DNA of 57,941 nt from Pseudomonadota bacterium (GCA_023416545.1 JAEZHO010000026.1:1-57941); one strand, 5' to 3'; positions 1 through 8,037 are shown, counted from the stretch's first letter. Translations and numbers: made by a program. The notes: a model not told the origin generated them from the letters alone.

Positions 1-1
1 C

Positions 2-352
2 GAGATCGCGAGCGGCGTGATGACGCTCTCCGTCGACACGAAGGCGGGACTGTACAGCCGGGTGGCGGGCGATGCGCTCGACCTTGCGGTCATCGGAGCT
101 GCCGTCCGGCACGACAATCCCAGACGGGGCAACGCGGTGCTCGCGCTTGCCATGGTCGCGGGGGTGACGCTGCTCGACGTCGCGGCAGCGCTTGCGACAC
201 GCCAGCAGAACCGCCGCGACGACGGCGACGTGCGCGACTACAGCGACCGCAGCGGTTTTCCGCAGGGCGTGGCCACGGCGCGCGGCCAGGCGGAACGGGA
301 GGCCAGTACCGCGGCGCTTCCGCGCCCGCCCGCCCCGCAACACCAGTTCTGA
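2..352 (+). CDS. C-terminal part of a small membrane protein (cyclase dehydrase-like), 5' end outside window
   Basis: The reading frame is open from base 2, so only the last 116 residues are present; the GTG/ATG at 17-22 are internal. The segment opens with EIASGVMTL, continues with a hydrophobic stretch around RVAGDALDLAVIGAA and a second at GNAVLALAMVAGVTLLDVAAAL, and ends in a polar, proline-rich tail of about 45 residues. This resembles the C-terminal half of small rhizobial proteins often labelled 'cyclase dehydrase', for which I know no demonstrated activity. It is probably an inner-membrane protein with a cytoplasmic tail. A hairpin terminator follows 14 bases after the stop. The family match is from memory, so the call is modest. 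Confidence 0.55.
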   Translation, partial: EIASGVMTLSVDTKAGLYSRVAGDALDLAVIGAAVRHDNPRRGNAVLALAMVAGVTLLDVAAALATRQQNRRDDGDVRDYSDRSGFPQGVATARGQAEREASTAALPRPPAPQHQF

Positions 353-365
353 CGCGCGACAAAAC

Positions 366-402
366 GAAAGCCCGCCTTCCTCTCGGGACAGCCGGGCTTT
401 TC
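366..402. terminator. Bidirectional hairpin terminator
   Basis: AAAGCCCG and CGGGCTTTT form inverted arms around a loop of about 18 bases, with A- and T-rich flanks. It lies between the end of the rightward gene (352) and the end of the leftward GNAT gene (434), so it can serve both. Confidence 0.7.
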
Positions 403-433
403 AGTGTCTTCGGACATCGCCGCGGCTTGCGGA

Positions 434-1003
434 TCAGGCGAGCTTTCGCCCGTTGGCGACGATCATCCCGGCCGCTCCGTCGAGCCAGCCGTCCTTCAGT
501 TCCAGCGCCAGCAGACGCGACCGTTCGAAGGGGCCGGGCATGACGAGATGCCGGGTCTTGCCGGCCGACATGCCGAACCGCTCGTAATAGGCCGCATCGC
601 CCACCAGAAGAACGGCGCCGTGATCGCGGCGCGCGGCTTCGGCGATCGCCGCCCGCATCAGCGCCCCGCCGATACCCCGGCCTTCATGGGCGCAATCGAC
701 GGCGAGCGGCCCGAGCAGCAGCGCCTCGACCGGCGCCCCCTGCTGGCTGATGCCAGCCTCGATGCTCCAGAGGCGCACGGTGCCGATAACGTGACCGTCC
801 TCGTCGCGGGCGACCAGGGCAAGGCCCTCCGCCGGCAGGCGGCCGCGGCGGATCTTCTCCGACGACTTCATTCGGCGTTCGGGGCCCATGACCCGATCGA
901 GCAGGTTTTCGCGCGCGACGACATCCGCCGGCGTTTCGGTATCGATCGAGTAGGTGGAGGTCGGCGCAAGGAATGCGCGCACAGCGTCAAGAACAGCGGC
1001 CAT
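434..1003 (-). CDS. GNAT family N-acetyltransferase
   Basis: A 189-aa protein of the GNAT superfamily, which moves the acetyl group of acetyl-CoA onto an amine. The acetyl-CoA binding motif A is clear at about residues 98-116 (GPLAVDCAHEGRGIGGALM, with the GRGIG pyrophosphate loop). It is followed by a YYERFGM segment typical of YhbS-like acetyltransferases. The substrate cannot be read from sequence. The ATG at 1003 has a GGAGG ribosome site six bases upstream. It is transcribed leftward towards the terminator at 366-402 and is separated from the upstream decarboxylase gene by 95 bases, so co-transcription is possible. Confidence 0.85.
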   Translation of the reverse strand: MAAVLDAVRAFLAPTSTYSIDTETPADVVARENLLDRVMGPERRMKSSEKIRRGRLPAEGLALVARDEDGHVIGTVRLWSIEAGISQQGAPVEALLLGPLAVDCAHEGRGIGGALMRAAIAEAARRDHGAVLLVGDAAYYERFGMSAGKTRHLVMPGPFERSRLLALELKDGWLDGAAGMIVANGRKLA

Positions 1004-1098
1004 GGCGGCCTCCCGTACCCAATACCGTTATCAGCGGCGATGAAAAGGAATTGTGAGCTTGCCGCCCCGGCTGGCTACGGGGTCGGCGATGTCAGGCG

Positions 1099-2232
1099 CT
1101 AGATGACGTAGCTCTTCAGCGGATCGAAGCCGTTGAAGGCCACCGCCGAATAGGTCGTCGTGTAGGCGCCGGTACCCTCGATCAGAACCTCGTCGCCGAT
1201 CGTGAGCGACACGGGCAGCGGGTACATGTTCTTCTCGTAGAGCACGTCGGCCGAATCGCAGGTCGGGCCGGCGAGCACGCAGGCTTCCATCTCGTCGCCG
1301 TCGCGCTCGGTGCGGATCGGGTAGCGGATCGCCTCGTCCATGGTTTCGGCAAGACCGCCGAACTTGCCGATGTCGAGGTAGACCCAGCGGTGGTTGTCGT
1401 TGTCGGACTTCTTCGACACGAGGACGACTTCCGCCTTGATCACCCCGGCATTGCCGACCATGCCGCGACCGGGCTCGATGATCGTCTTCGGCAGGTTGTT
1501 GCCGAAGTGCGACCGCAGTGCCGCGAAGATCGCCTGGCCGTAGGCTTCCGCCGACGGGATGTCGCGCAGGTACTTGGTCGGGAAACCGCCGCCCATGTTG
1601 ACCATCTGCAGGTGGATGCCCTGCTTGGCCAACTGCGCGAAGACGCGCTTGGCATCGGCGAGCGCCGAATCCCAGGCATCGACCTTCATCATCTGCGAGC
1701 CGACGTGGAACGACACGCCGTAGGATTCCAGGCCCAGCTGGTGGGCGTAGACGAGCACGTCGACGGCCATCTGCGGAACGCAGCCGAACTTGCGCGACAG
1801 CGGCCATTCGGCGCCCTCGCCATCCGTGAGCACGCGGCAGAATACCCTGGAGCCGGGAGCGGCGCGCGAGATCTTCTCGACTTCCTCGTGGCTGTCGACG
1901 GCGTAGAGCTCGACACCGAGAGCGAAGGCGCGGGCGATGTCGCGCTCCTTCTTGATGGTGTTGCCGAAGGAGATGCGGTCGGCGGTGGCGCCGGCATCGA
2001 GCGCCATCTGGATTTCGGCGACGGACGCGCAGTCGAAGCTCGAGCCGAGCGACGCGAGCAGCTTCAGGATTTCCGGAGCCGGGTTCGCCTTAACGGCATA
2101 GTAGATGGCGCTGTCCGGCAGGGCATGGCGGAAAGCGTGGAAATTGTCGCGCACGACATCGAGGTCGACGACCAGGCAGGGGCCGTCGGGACGTCGGGTC
2201 TTGATGAAATCGAGAATACGAGCGGTCGTCAT
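1099..2232 (-). CDS. odc: Ornithine/lysine decarboxylase, PLP fold III
   Basis: A 377-aa PLP-dependent decarboxylase of the alanine-racemase fold (group IV), making putrescine from ornithine and probably cadaverine from lysine. The Schiff-base lysine is K48 in YYAVKANP. Other active-site elements are HVGSQ (H176), GGGFP (214-218), EPGR (253-256) and CDSAD with the catalytic C325. The start at 2232 is preferred over an upstream in-frame ATG at 2298 because a GAGGG site lies just upstream and homologues begin near this point. The gene has an unusually long 5' leader (2233 to about 2650) that probably holds the alphaproteobacterial speF regulatory RNA. Dual ornithine/lysine specificity is inferred from my recollection of the rhizobial homologue. 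Confidence 0.92.
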   Translation of the reverse strand: MTTARILDFIKTRRPDGPCLVVDLDVVRDNFHAFRHALPDSAIYYAVKANPAPEILKLLASLGSSFDCASVAEIQMALDAGATADRISFGNTIKKERDIARAFALGVELYAVDSHEEVEKISRAAPGSRVFCRVLTDGEGAEWPLSRKFGCVPQMAVDVLVYAHQLGLESYGVSFHVGSQMMKVDAWDSALADAKRVFAQLAKQGIHLQMVNMGGGFPTKYLRDIPSAEAYGQAIFAALRSHFGNNLPKTIIEPGRGMVGNAGVIKAEVVLVSKKSDNDNHRWVYLDIGKFGGLAETMDEAIRYPIRTERDGDEMEACVLAGPTCDSADVLYEKNMYPLPVSLTIGDEVLIEGTGAYTTTYSAVAFNGFDPLKSYVI

Positions 2233-2650
2233 CTTGCAGTCCCTCAAATTCCAGGCTCCGGCGAACCGGAGGACAAAGGGCGGATGAGAGTATGCCATGG
2301 CGCCAGCCGGTGGAGACCCCGACGCCGCTACACGCTCATACGCGCAAACAATGGATCAGCGCCCTGCCACGGGCAAAGATCCGGCTTTGTCTGCCATGGA
2401 TTGGAGGGGGATAACCCACCGCACGTCCGGCAATGATGGTGTGCCTCTTCAGTGACCCCGGCTGATGGAAAGCCGGAAGAGAACCAGAAAGGCCCGCACC
2501 GTCGTTGCTTCAAGATGTCCTCGCATTTCCCGGTTGGCCGGAATAGCGACTGGAGGGGTTAGTTCCAGGTACCTTACCGATGACCTCACCTTAGGGATAA
2601 ATCCCAGTTCGAGGGTCGGCGGACACCCACAGGCACGTGCGACTTTGGGC
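2233..2650 (-). promoter_or_regulatory. Long structured leader of odc, candidate speF-type regulatory RNA
   Basis: This stretch before the decarboxylase has no convincing gene, only short low-quality frames. On the minus strand it ends with a 6-bp hairpin closed by a UUCG tetraloop (CTCCGG-TTCG-CCGGAG, 2256-2271), placed directly before the GAGGG ribosome site. Further upstream are other inverted arms and segments whose base use is unlike the coding DNA around. The speF RNA motif (Corbino et al. 2005; Rfam) is known upstream of alphaproteobacterial ornithine decarboxylase genes and is the natural candidate. I match it by genomic position and structure, not by a covariance search. Confidence 0.5.
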
Positions 2651-2657
2651 AGCACGG

Positions 2658-2686
2658 GAAATAAGAATATTCGCCTTCACAATCAA
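2658..2686 (-). promoter_or_regulatory. Candidate sigma-70 promoter for odc
   Basis: On the minus strand TTGATT (2681-2686) and TATTTC (2658-2663) are separated by exactly 17 bases inside an AT-rich island (2660-2720). Initiation near 2650 would give a leader of about 420 nt before the odc start at 2232. Confidence 0.45.
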
Positions 2687-2777
2687 GAGATTTTTTTCCC
2701 GCTTTTAACTATTTTTCGCATTGCCGGCGGGAACCCGAGTTCCCAACTAGGCGTGGGGCAGTAAAGGGACGATCGCA

Positions 2778-3674
2778 TTGGATACCTTGACGCGCATGCG
2801 CGCCTTCATCGAAGTCGTGGAAGCAGAAGGCTTCTCGGCCGCCTCCCGGCGGACCGGGCGCTCGAAGGCCTTGCTTTCCAAGTACGTGAAGGAGCTCGAA
2901 GACGATCTCGGCGCCCTTCTTCTCAACCGCACGACGCGGCAGTTTTCCATGACCGAGGCGGGCCACACCTACTACCGGACCGCCGCCGACATCCTCAAGG
3001 AAATCGACAACCTCGCCGACCTGGTGCGCGAGAACAACGCCGACCTGAAGGGCCGGCTCCGGGTTTCCGTGCCGCGCACCTTCGTGGATGCCGAGGTGGG
3101 CCAGTCGCTCATCGACTTCGCCAGGGAACATCCGGAAGTGTCGCTGGAGATCGTCGCGGAGGATCGATTCGTCGCCCTGATCGAGGAGAGCTTCGACCTG
3201 GCGATCCGCATCACCAAGCTCGAGGATTCCGGCCTGATCGCCCGGAAGATCGCCGACTTCCGCGTCTACGCCTGTGCGTCGGCCGATTTCGTCGCCCGCC
3301 ACGGCCCGATCGAGACGCCCCAGGACCTTTCGCGCATCCCCTTCCTGATCGACACCAATTCCCGCTGGCACAACAACGTCCGCTTTTCCGGCACCGACGG
3401 CAACACGATCTCGGTTCCGGTCAGCGGCCCGGTGGAGGTCAACAGCCCACAGGCGACGCTGCGTGGCGCGAAGGCCGGCCTCGGCGTCGCGATCATTCCG
3501 GATTTCATCGCCAATCCGTCGATCCAGGCGGGCGATCTCGTCACCCTTCTCGACGACTATATCGCCAGGGATCGCGGCATCTATGCGGTCTACCCCCATC
3601 GCCGCTACCTGCCCGCCAAGGTGCGCAGCTTCGTGGACTACCTCGTCCTCTGGTTCCGCAGGAACCAGCATTGA
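2778..3674 (+). CDS. LysR family transcriptional regulator
   Basis: A 298-aa LysR-type regulator. The winged helix-turn-helix spans residues 4-63 (MRAFIEVVEAEGFSAASRR onward) and is followed by the linker helix and a periplasmic-binding-like effector domain from about residue 90 to the end. The start is a TTG at 2778, supported by an AAGGGA site about eight bases upstream and by the conserved opening MDTLTRMRAF. It resembles the CrgA/AaeR-type branch; the effector is unknown. It is divergent from odc across 545 bases and is followed after 74 bases by the DUF1007-NicO pair on the same strand, so it may regulate either. The proximity argument is weak. Confidence 0.88.
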   Translation: MDTLTRMRAFIEVVEAEGFSAASRRTGRSKALLSKYVKELEDDLGALLLNRTTRQFSMTEAGHTYYRTAADILKEIDNLADLVRENNADLKGRLRVSVPRTFVDAEVGQSLIDFAREHPEVSLEIVAEDRFVALIEESFDLAIRITKLEDSGLIARKIADFRVYACASADFVARHGPIETPQDLSRIPFLIDTNSRWHNNVRFSGTDGNTISVPVSGPVEVNSPQATLRGAKAGLGVAIIPDFIANPSIQAGDLVTLLDDYIARDRGIYAVYPHRRYLPAKVRSFVDYLVLWFRRNQH

Positions 3675-3748
3675 CACGAGGTCGAAATTCCGACCCATTT
3701 GCCGCCCAGATAGCGCCAATGTTCGAACCGGAGACGCGGGACCGCCGC

Positions 3749-4390
3749 ATGAAATACCCCCTGCCATTGCTGACCGCCATCGTGCTGTCGCTGCCGGGAA
3801 TGGCAGCCGCGCACCCGCATATCTTCGCCGAAGCGCGCCTCGAGGTCGTCGCCGGCGATGACGGCACTGTCCAGGAACTGCGGCACGTCTGGCGCTTCGA
3901 CGAGGTGTTCTCCTCCAGCGTCCTCCTCGACTTCGACCAGAACACCAACCTGAAGCTCGACGAGGCCGAACTTGCCGAACTCGGCGAGGTGATGCGCACC
4001 TCGCTCGCCGATTTCGACTACTTCACCACGATTTCCGTCGACGGCCAAAGTGCCGCCATCGTCAAGCCGGACGCGATCCACGTCTCCTACGAGGAAAACC
4101 AGATCCTCATCTTCTTCGCGGTCCGCCCGCAGGCGCCGCTGCCGCTGAAGGGCAAGCTCGCCTTCGGCGTCTACGATCCGTCCATGTACACCGCGATCGA
4201 CTTCCCGACCGACGGCGACATCGTGGCGCAGGGCAAGGCGGCGGACGCATGCCAGCGGCAGGTCGTCCGCCCGAACCCCGACGAGATCATCGCCGAAAAC
4301 AGCGAAACGCTGACGGAAGCATTCTTCGACGACCCGTCCGGCAACGACATGTCCAAGCTCTTCGCCACGCGCCTGGAGCTGAACTGCTGA
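3749..4390 (+). CDS. DUF1007 periplasmic protein, partner of NicO transporter (ZevA-like)
   Basis: A 213-aa exported protein of the DUF1007 family. The start at 3749 gives a classical signal peptide (MKYPLPLLTAIVLSLPGMAA) with cleavage just before HPH, leaving a histidine-rich mature N-terminus (AHPHIF), a hallmark of the family. In-frame ATGs at 3671 and 3719 would bury the signal peptide, so they are rejected. The stop overlaps the next start by one base (TGATG), implying translational coupling. DUF1007-NicO pairs include ZevAB of Haemophilus influenzae, implicated in zinc supply; here the metal could be zinc, nickel or cobalt. Confidence 0.85.
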   Translation: MKYPLPLLTAIVLSLPGMAAAHPHIFAEARLEVVAGDDGTVQELRHVWRFDEVFSSSVLLDFDQNTNLKLDEAELAELGEVMRTSLADFDYFTTISVDGQSAAIVKPDAIHVSYEENQILIFFAVRPQAPLPLKGKLAFGVYDPSMYTAIDFPTDGDIVAQGKAADACQRQVVRPNPDEIIAENSETLTEAFFDDPSGNDMSKLFATRLELNC

Positions 4391-5430
4391 TGCGCTTGCG
4401 GCTCCTGGCATTCGTACTCGTGGGGCTGGCGCTCGCCGGGGCGGCCTACGCACAGTCGCCGCTCGGCGTCGGCTCGGCCGAGCCGGCATTCCGGATCGGC
4501 GGGCCGCTCGGCGGCTTCCTCGGCTGGATCAACGACTACCAGCAGGGCTTCTACCGGGCGCTGACCGGCGCCCTCAAGGCGATGCGCGAGGACCCTCGGG
4601 CCCTGACCGGGCTGGTCGGCCTCTCCTTCGCCTACGGCGTCTTCCATGCGGCAGGGCCGGGACACGGCAAGGCGGTGATTTCCTCCTACATGATCGCCAA
4701 CGAGGTTCAACTGCGGCGCGGCGTCGCCATTTCCTTCATCTCCTCACTTCTGCAGGGTCTGGTCGCGGTCCTGCTGGTCGGCGCCACCTTCTTCCTCCTG
4801 CGCGGTAGCGGCATCACCATGACCGCCGCGACCCGCGCCATGGAGATCGCGAGCTTTGCGCTGATCGCCGCCTTCGGTGCATGGCTGCTTGCCCGCAAGC
4901 TGATGCCGGCGCGCGCCGCGCCCTCGCCCGTGCCGGCCGCAATGCCCTCCGCCCCACCCTCCCCAATGCGGCTCGGCCTCAAAAGGCGGTCCGGTTCGGC
5001 GTTCCAGGCAGTCGAGGTCGCCGATCACGACCAGACGGGTGACGGCCGATACTGCGAGACCTGCGGCATCGCCCATGCGCCCGATCCGAGCCTACTCGGT
5101 GGCAACCGGTTCGGCGCGAGGGAAGCATGGTCGGCCATGGTCGCCGTCGGATTGCGCCCCTGTTCAGGCGCCATCCTGGTCATGAGCTTTTCGCTGCTGA
5201 ACGGCCTTTATCTCGGCGGCCTGCTTTCGGTGCTCGCCATGTCGCTCGGCACCGCCATCACCGTCTCGATCCTCGCCGTCCTGGCGGTCGGGGCGAAGGA
5301 CCTTGCCGTCCGGCTCGCCGGCCCCGGCTCGCGCATGGCGGGCCGGATCACCTCCGGGCTGGAGATCGCCGGCGCGCTGTTCATCCTGCTGATCGGCCTG
5401 TCGCTGCTGGGAGCGGCGCTGCAGGCCTGA
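4390..5430 (+). CDS. NicO/RcnA family nickel/cobalt (or zinc) transporter
   Basis: A 346-aa polytopic membrane protein with an N-terminal signal-like segment (MRLRLLAFVLVGLALAGAAY). It carries the two NicO signatures: a histidine/glycine motif (VFHAAGPGHGKAVISS, about residues 80-95) and a second one, RPCSGAILVM, in a later helix. Between them is a hydrophilic loop with clustered metal ligands (DHDQTGDGRYCETCGIAHAPD without its last residue is the core). It probably moves divalent metal across the inner membrane with the DUF1007 protein encoded immediately upstream. It converges on the small membrane-protein gene at 5436 with a five-base gap. Import and export cannot be told apart from sequence; ZevB is the closest functional parallel I know. 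Confidence 0.85.
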   Translation: MRLRLLAFVLVGLALAGAAYAQSPLGVGSAEPAFRIGGPLGGFLGWINDYQQGFYRALTGALKAMREDPRALTGLVGLSFAYGVFHAAGPGHGKAVISSYMIANEVQLRRGVAISFISSLLQGLVAVLLVGATFFLLRGSGITMTAATRAMEIASFALIAAFGAWLLARKLMPARAAPSPVPAAMPSAPPSPMRLGLKRRSGSAFQAVEVADHDQTGDGRYCETCGIAHAPDPSLLGGNRFGAREAWSAMVAVGLRPCSGAILVMSFSLLNGLYLGGLLSVLAMSLGTAITVSILAVLAVGAKDLAVRLAGPGSRMAGRITSGLEIAGALFILLIGLSLLGAALQA

Positions 5431-5435
5431 AGACC

Positions 5436-5648
5436 TCAGGGCTTGCGGCCGCGCTGATAGCGGCCCCGCAGCCAGAAGATCGCGAAGAAGGATGCCACGG
5501 CGAGAACCCCGAACGCCGCGGCCAGGTATGGCGAGAAGGTTTCCGCCAGCCAGATCATGATCGGCGGCATGACGAAGAACAGCGCCAGGAAGCCGAGGAA
5601 GATGATTGCCGCAGCCAGGGCGGGGCTGCGTCCGCGTTCGCCGCTCAT
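5436..5648 (-). CDS. Small two-helix membrane protein, unknown function
   Basis: A 70-aa protein with two strong hydrophobic helices (about residues 10-33 and 40-60) and a basic tail ending RGRYQRGRKP, so probably an inner-membrane protein with cytoplasmic ends. Its ATG overlaps the stop of the upstream GNAT gene (ATGA, 5645-5648), so the two are translationally coupled. Codon use matches the neighbours. I do not recognise the family. It is real rather than a shadow because of the coupling, the clean membrane topology and the tight packing against the convergent gene ending at 5430. Confidence 0.65.
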   Translation of the reverse strand: MSGERGRSPALAAAIIFLGFLALFFVMPPIMIWLAETFSPYLAAAFGVLAVASFFAIFWLRGRYQRGRKP

Positions 5649-6337
5649 TGTGCCGCTCCCGACCGGATTTCGTCCCGGATATCCTCGAGCCGCCGGCGCT
5701 GGCCGCCGGTCTCGTCGAAATTCTGCGGCATCAGCCACACCTCGAAAGCCTGTTTCAACACCGGCCACTCTCCATCGATCATCGAGAACCACGCGGTATC
5801 GCGGTTGGCACCCTTGGAAATTACATGCTGGCGGAAGACGCCTTCGAACGTGAAGCCGTATCGCACCGCGGAACGCCTGCTGGGCGCATTGTCGTTGTGG
5901 CACTTCCACTCGTAGCGACGGTAGCCGAGGTCCTCGAAGACGTGGCGGGCCATCAGGTAGTGCGCCTCGGTGGTCAGCGGCGACCGCTGGATGTCCGGCG
6001 CATGGGCGACCGCGCCGACCTCGACCACGCCGTTCTTCGGGTCGGGCCGCATGTAGCTCGCCATGCCCACGATCCGGCCGCCTTCGTTGTCGCGGAACAC
6101 GAGCGTCACATATTTGCCGTCCGTCCGCGCCGCCTCCAGCCACTTGCCGAAGTCTTCGACCCCCGTGAAGTCGTCATTGGGGAAATAGCGGGTGAGCGCG
6201 TTGATCTCCTGGCCGCCGAGCCCTTCCCACAGGGCCTGCAGGTGGCGCTCGGCCTCGTAGGGCTCCAGCGTCACGAAACGGCCCCGCAGCGTGACCGGGC
6301 CGGGTGGCTCAACCTTGTAGTTCCTGAGATCGTGCAT
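5645..6337 (-). CDS. GNAT family N-acetyltransferase, RimJ/RimL-like
   Basis: A 230-aa GNAT protein of the RimJ/RimL type. The N-terminal strand LRGRFVTLEPYEAERHLQAL, the central GMASYMRPDPKNGVVEVGAV and the later FEDLGYRRYEWKCHNDNAPS and YGFTFEG segments are typical. RimL-type members acetylate ribosomal protein N-termini or small amines; the substrate here is unknown. The start at 6337 (MHDLRNYKV) is chosen because the longer frame upstream has no hydrophobic or conserved content. The gene is coupled by ATGA to the small membrane protein downstream. Confidence 0.87.
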   Translation of the reverse strand: MHDLRNYKVEPPGPVTLRGRFVTLEPYEAERHLQALWEGLGGQEINALTRYFPNDDFTGVEDFGKWLEAARTDGKYVTLVFRDNEGGRIVGMASYMRPDPKNGVVEVGAVAHAPDIQRSPLTTEAHYLMARHVFEDLGYRRYEWKCHNDNAPSRRSAVRYGFTFEGVFRQHVISKGANRDTAWFSMIDGEWPVLKQAFEVWLMPQNFDETGGQRRRLEDIRDEIRSGAAQ

Positions 6338-6407
6338 CGTATGCCCCTTGTCCGCGACGAGGCTTAGGCCAGAGGCAGGCGAAAGGCAATCGGCATGCAC
6401 GCTCAGG

Positions 6408-6447
6408 CCGCCCCTCCCCCGTCCGGACGGGAGAGGGTCCGGTGACG
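6408..6447. repeat. Imperfect intergenic palindrome (CCTCTCCC-type)
   Basis: CCCTCCCCCGTCC and GGACGGGAGAGGG form an inverted repeat in the 121-base gap between the DUF533 gene and the RimL-like gene. Such CT/AG palindromes are common dispersed intergenic elements in rhizobia. Related-looking pieces occur near 17820, 19020 and 26650. Confidence 0.4.
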
Positions 6448-6458
6448 GATCGGAGGGC

Positions 6459-7172
6459 TCAGGCCTGGACCTTGGCCGCCGACACCGTCGCGTCGATATG
6501 ATCGAGCAGCGCATCCGGCAGGCCGAGGCGGCCGGCGAGGAGATCCAGATAGCCGCGTTCGGCACGCGTGTCCGGGTCGATCGTCAGGCGCGTCGCCGTG
6601 TAGAGTTCGACCTTCTGCTCCTCCGTCCGCGCCGCCGCAACGAGGTCGTCAATGTCCAGCGGATTGGCGAGCTCGTTGGCGATGAAGGCTTCCGCCTCGG
6701 AGCCGAGATCGACGGCGTGCACCTTGTCCATGATATTGGCCCGCTCGGCCGCATCGATATGTCCGTCGGCCTTGGCCGCGGCGATCATGGCCCGGATGAG
6801 GGTCAGGGCGAAATCGTTGGTGAGTGCGGGAGACTGCGGGTTGAAGGGCGAATCCGCCGGAGGCGGCAGGATTTCCGGCTCCTTGTGGGCCACGGTCTGG
6901 GGCGCCTGGCCGGACTGGTAGTTCTTGTAGGCGAGGTAGCCTAGGCCGGCGATGGCGGCAAGCCCGCCGACGGTCGCCACGTTGCCGGCAAGCTTGCGGC
7001 CCGTCTTGGTGCCGAGAAGCGCCGCGGCAATGCCGGCCGTCTTCCAGGGATTGTTCCTGGCGATGTCGCCGAACTGCCCGGCCTTGCCGAGGAGGTCTCC
7101 CGACTTTCCGCCCAATTGCCCGCCCATCTGCGAGCCAAGGAACTGGTCAAGAAGCTTTTTGGCGTCGAACAT
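6459..7172 (-). CDS. DUF533 (YebE-like, TerB-fold) inner-membrane-associated protein
   Basis: A 237-aa protein. Residues 1-45 are glycine-rich and amphipathic (MFDAKKLLDQFLGSQMGGQL), followed by a membrane-prone segment at about 60-95 (TAGIAAALLG, then AAIAGLGYLAYK). A proline-rich linker leads to a TerB/DUF533 helical domain from about 118 on, with LIRAMIAAAKADGHID and a later ERGYLDLLAGRLGL. The start at 7172 has a GGGAGA site. The family includes E. coli YebE, associated with envelope stress, but no biochemical role is established. The gene stands alone, convergent to no one and 74 bases downstream of eda on the same strand. Confidence 0.82.
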   Translation of the reverse strand: MFDAKKLLDQFLGSQMGGQLGGKSGDLLGKAGQFGDIARNNPWKTAGIAAALLGTKTGRKLAGNVATVGGLAAIAGLGYLAYKNYQSGQAPQTVAHKEPEILPPPADSPFNPQSPALTNDFALTLIRAMIAAAKADGHIDAAERANIMDKVHAVDLGSEAEAFIANELANPLDIDDLVAAARTEEQKVELYTATRLTIDPDTRAERGYLDLLAGRLGLPDALLDHIDATVSAAKVQA

Positions 7173-7246
7173 CGAGATCTCCCTGTTTGTGACGACAGGG
7201 AGATAGGGTGGCTGGGGTGGAATTGCAAAAGCCGCGGCGAAAGATG

Positions 7247-7885
7247 TTACGCCTTGAGCGCAGCGGCTTCCGAGGCAAGGCGCGTGATGCCGTCCCAGTC
7301 GCCGGAAGCGACGAGTTCCTTCGGCGCCACCCACGAACCGCCGACGCAGACGACGTTCGGAAGCGACAGGTAGTCGCGGGCGTTCTTGAGCGAGATGCCG
7401 CCGGTCGGGCAGAACAGCGTACCCGCGAGCGGAGACGACAGCGCCTTCAGGTAGGCCGCGCCGCCCGCCTGTTCGGCCGGGAAGAACTTCATCACCTCCA
7501 GGCCTTCCTCGCGCAGCGTCATGACCTCGCTTGCGGTCGCAGCACCCGGCAGGATCGGCACGTCGGACCCCCTTGCGGCATCGAGGATGCCACGGGTCAC
7601 GCCCGGGCTGACGATGAAGGTAGAGCCGGCGGCGACCGCCGCGTCCCAGTCCCGGGAATTCAGGATGGTGCCGGCGCCGACATTGGCGCCCTCCACCTCG
7701 GCGGCGACGGCGCGGATCGCATCGAGTGCGGCCGGCGTGCGCATGGTGATCTCGATCGCCTTCAGCCCGCCGGCGACGAGCGCGCGCGCGAGCGGCACGG
7801 CCGATTTCGCATCGTCGACGATCAGCACCGGAACCACCGGCTGGGCCTTGAGGATCGCGAGGAGGTTTTCGGTCTTGGCAGTCAT
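7247..7885 (-). CDS. eda: 2-keto-3-deoxy-6-phosphogluconate aldolase
   Basis: A 212-aa class I aldolase that splits KDPG into pyruvate and glyceraldehyde-3-phosphate in the Entner-Doudoroff pathway, the main hexose route in rhizobia. It also acts on 4-hydroxy-2-oxoglutarate. Catalytic Glu45 (EITMRT) and the Schiff-base Lys133 (KFFPAE) sit at exactly the family positions, and GAGTI and PGAATASE line the barrel. The start at 7885 follows from the conserved N-terminus MTAKTENLL. It is divergent from the CYTH gene. A short inverted repeat (TTCAA-N4-TTGAA, 7898-7911) between the probable promoter and the start might be an operator. Confidence 0.95.
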   Translation of the reverse strand: MTAKTENLLAILKAQPVVPVLIVDDAKSAVPLARALVAGGLKAIEITMRTPAALDAIRAVAAEVEGANVGAGTILNSRDWDAAVAAGSTFIVSPGVTRGILDAARGSDVPILPGAATASEVMTLREEGLEVMKFFPAEQAGGAAYLKALSSPLAGTLFCPTGGISLKNARDYLSLPNVVCVGGSWVAPKELVASGDWDGITRLASEAAALKA

Positions 7886-7897
7886 CGGCGCTTCCGT

Positions 7898-7951
7898 TTC
7901 AAACGATTGAACTGAGGTCTCGGAATTATCCCCCCTCCCTCCGCTTGTCGA
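7898..7951 (-). promoter_or_regulatory. Candidate eda promoter with small inverted repeat
   Basis: On the minus strand a GATAAT hexamer (7925-7930) lies 15 bases after TCGACA (7946-7951), with a G-rich spacer. Downstream, TTCAA ACGA TTGAA (7898-7911) is a perfect 5-bp inverted repeat inside the leader, in a position where a bound repressor would block elongation. The spacing is shorter than ideal, so support is moderate. Confidence 0.3.
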
Positions 7952-8037
7952 GAAAAAATAAACCGTCGCACGGCGTGAACCTTTGCCAAATGGACGTTTT
8001 GCCATAGGTTCCACCACGACCGGCAACGGGGATGCGC

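Noticed and set aside
2560..2640. tRNA-like piece with CAGTTCGAGGGTCGG
   Set aside because: The TTCGA core recalls a T-loop, but no acceptor, D or anticodon stems can be drawn around it on either strand.
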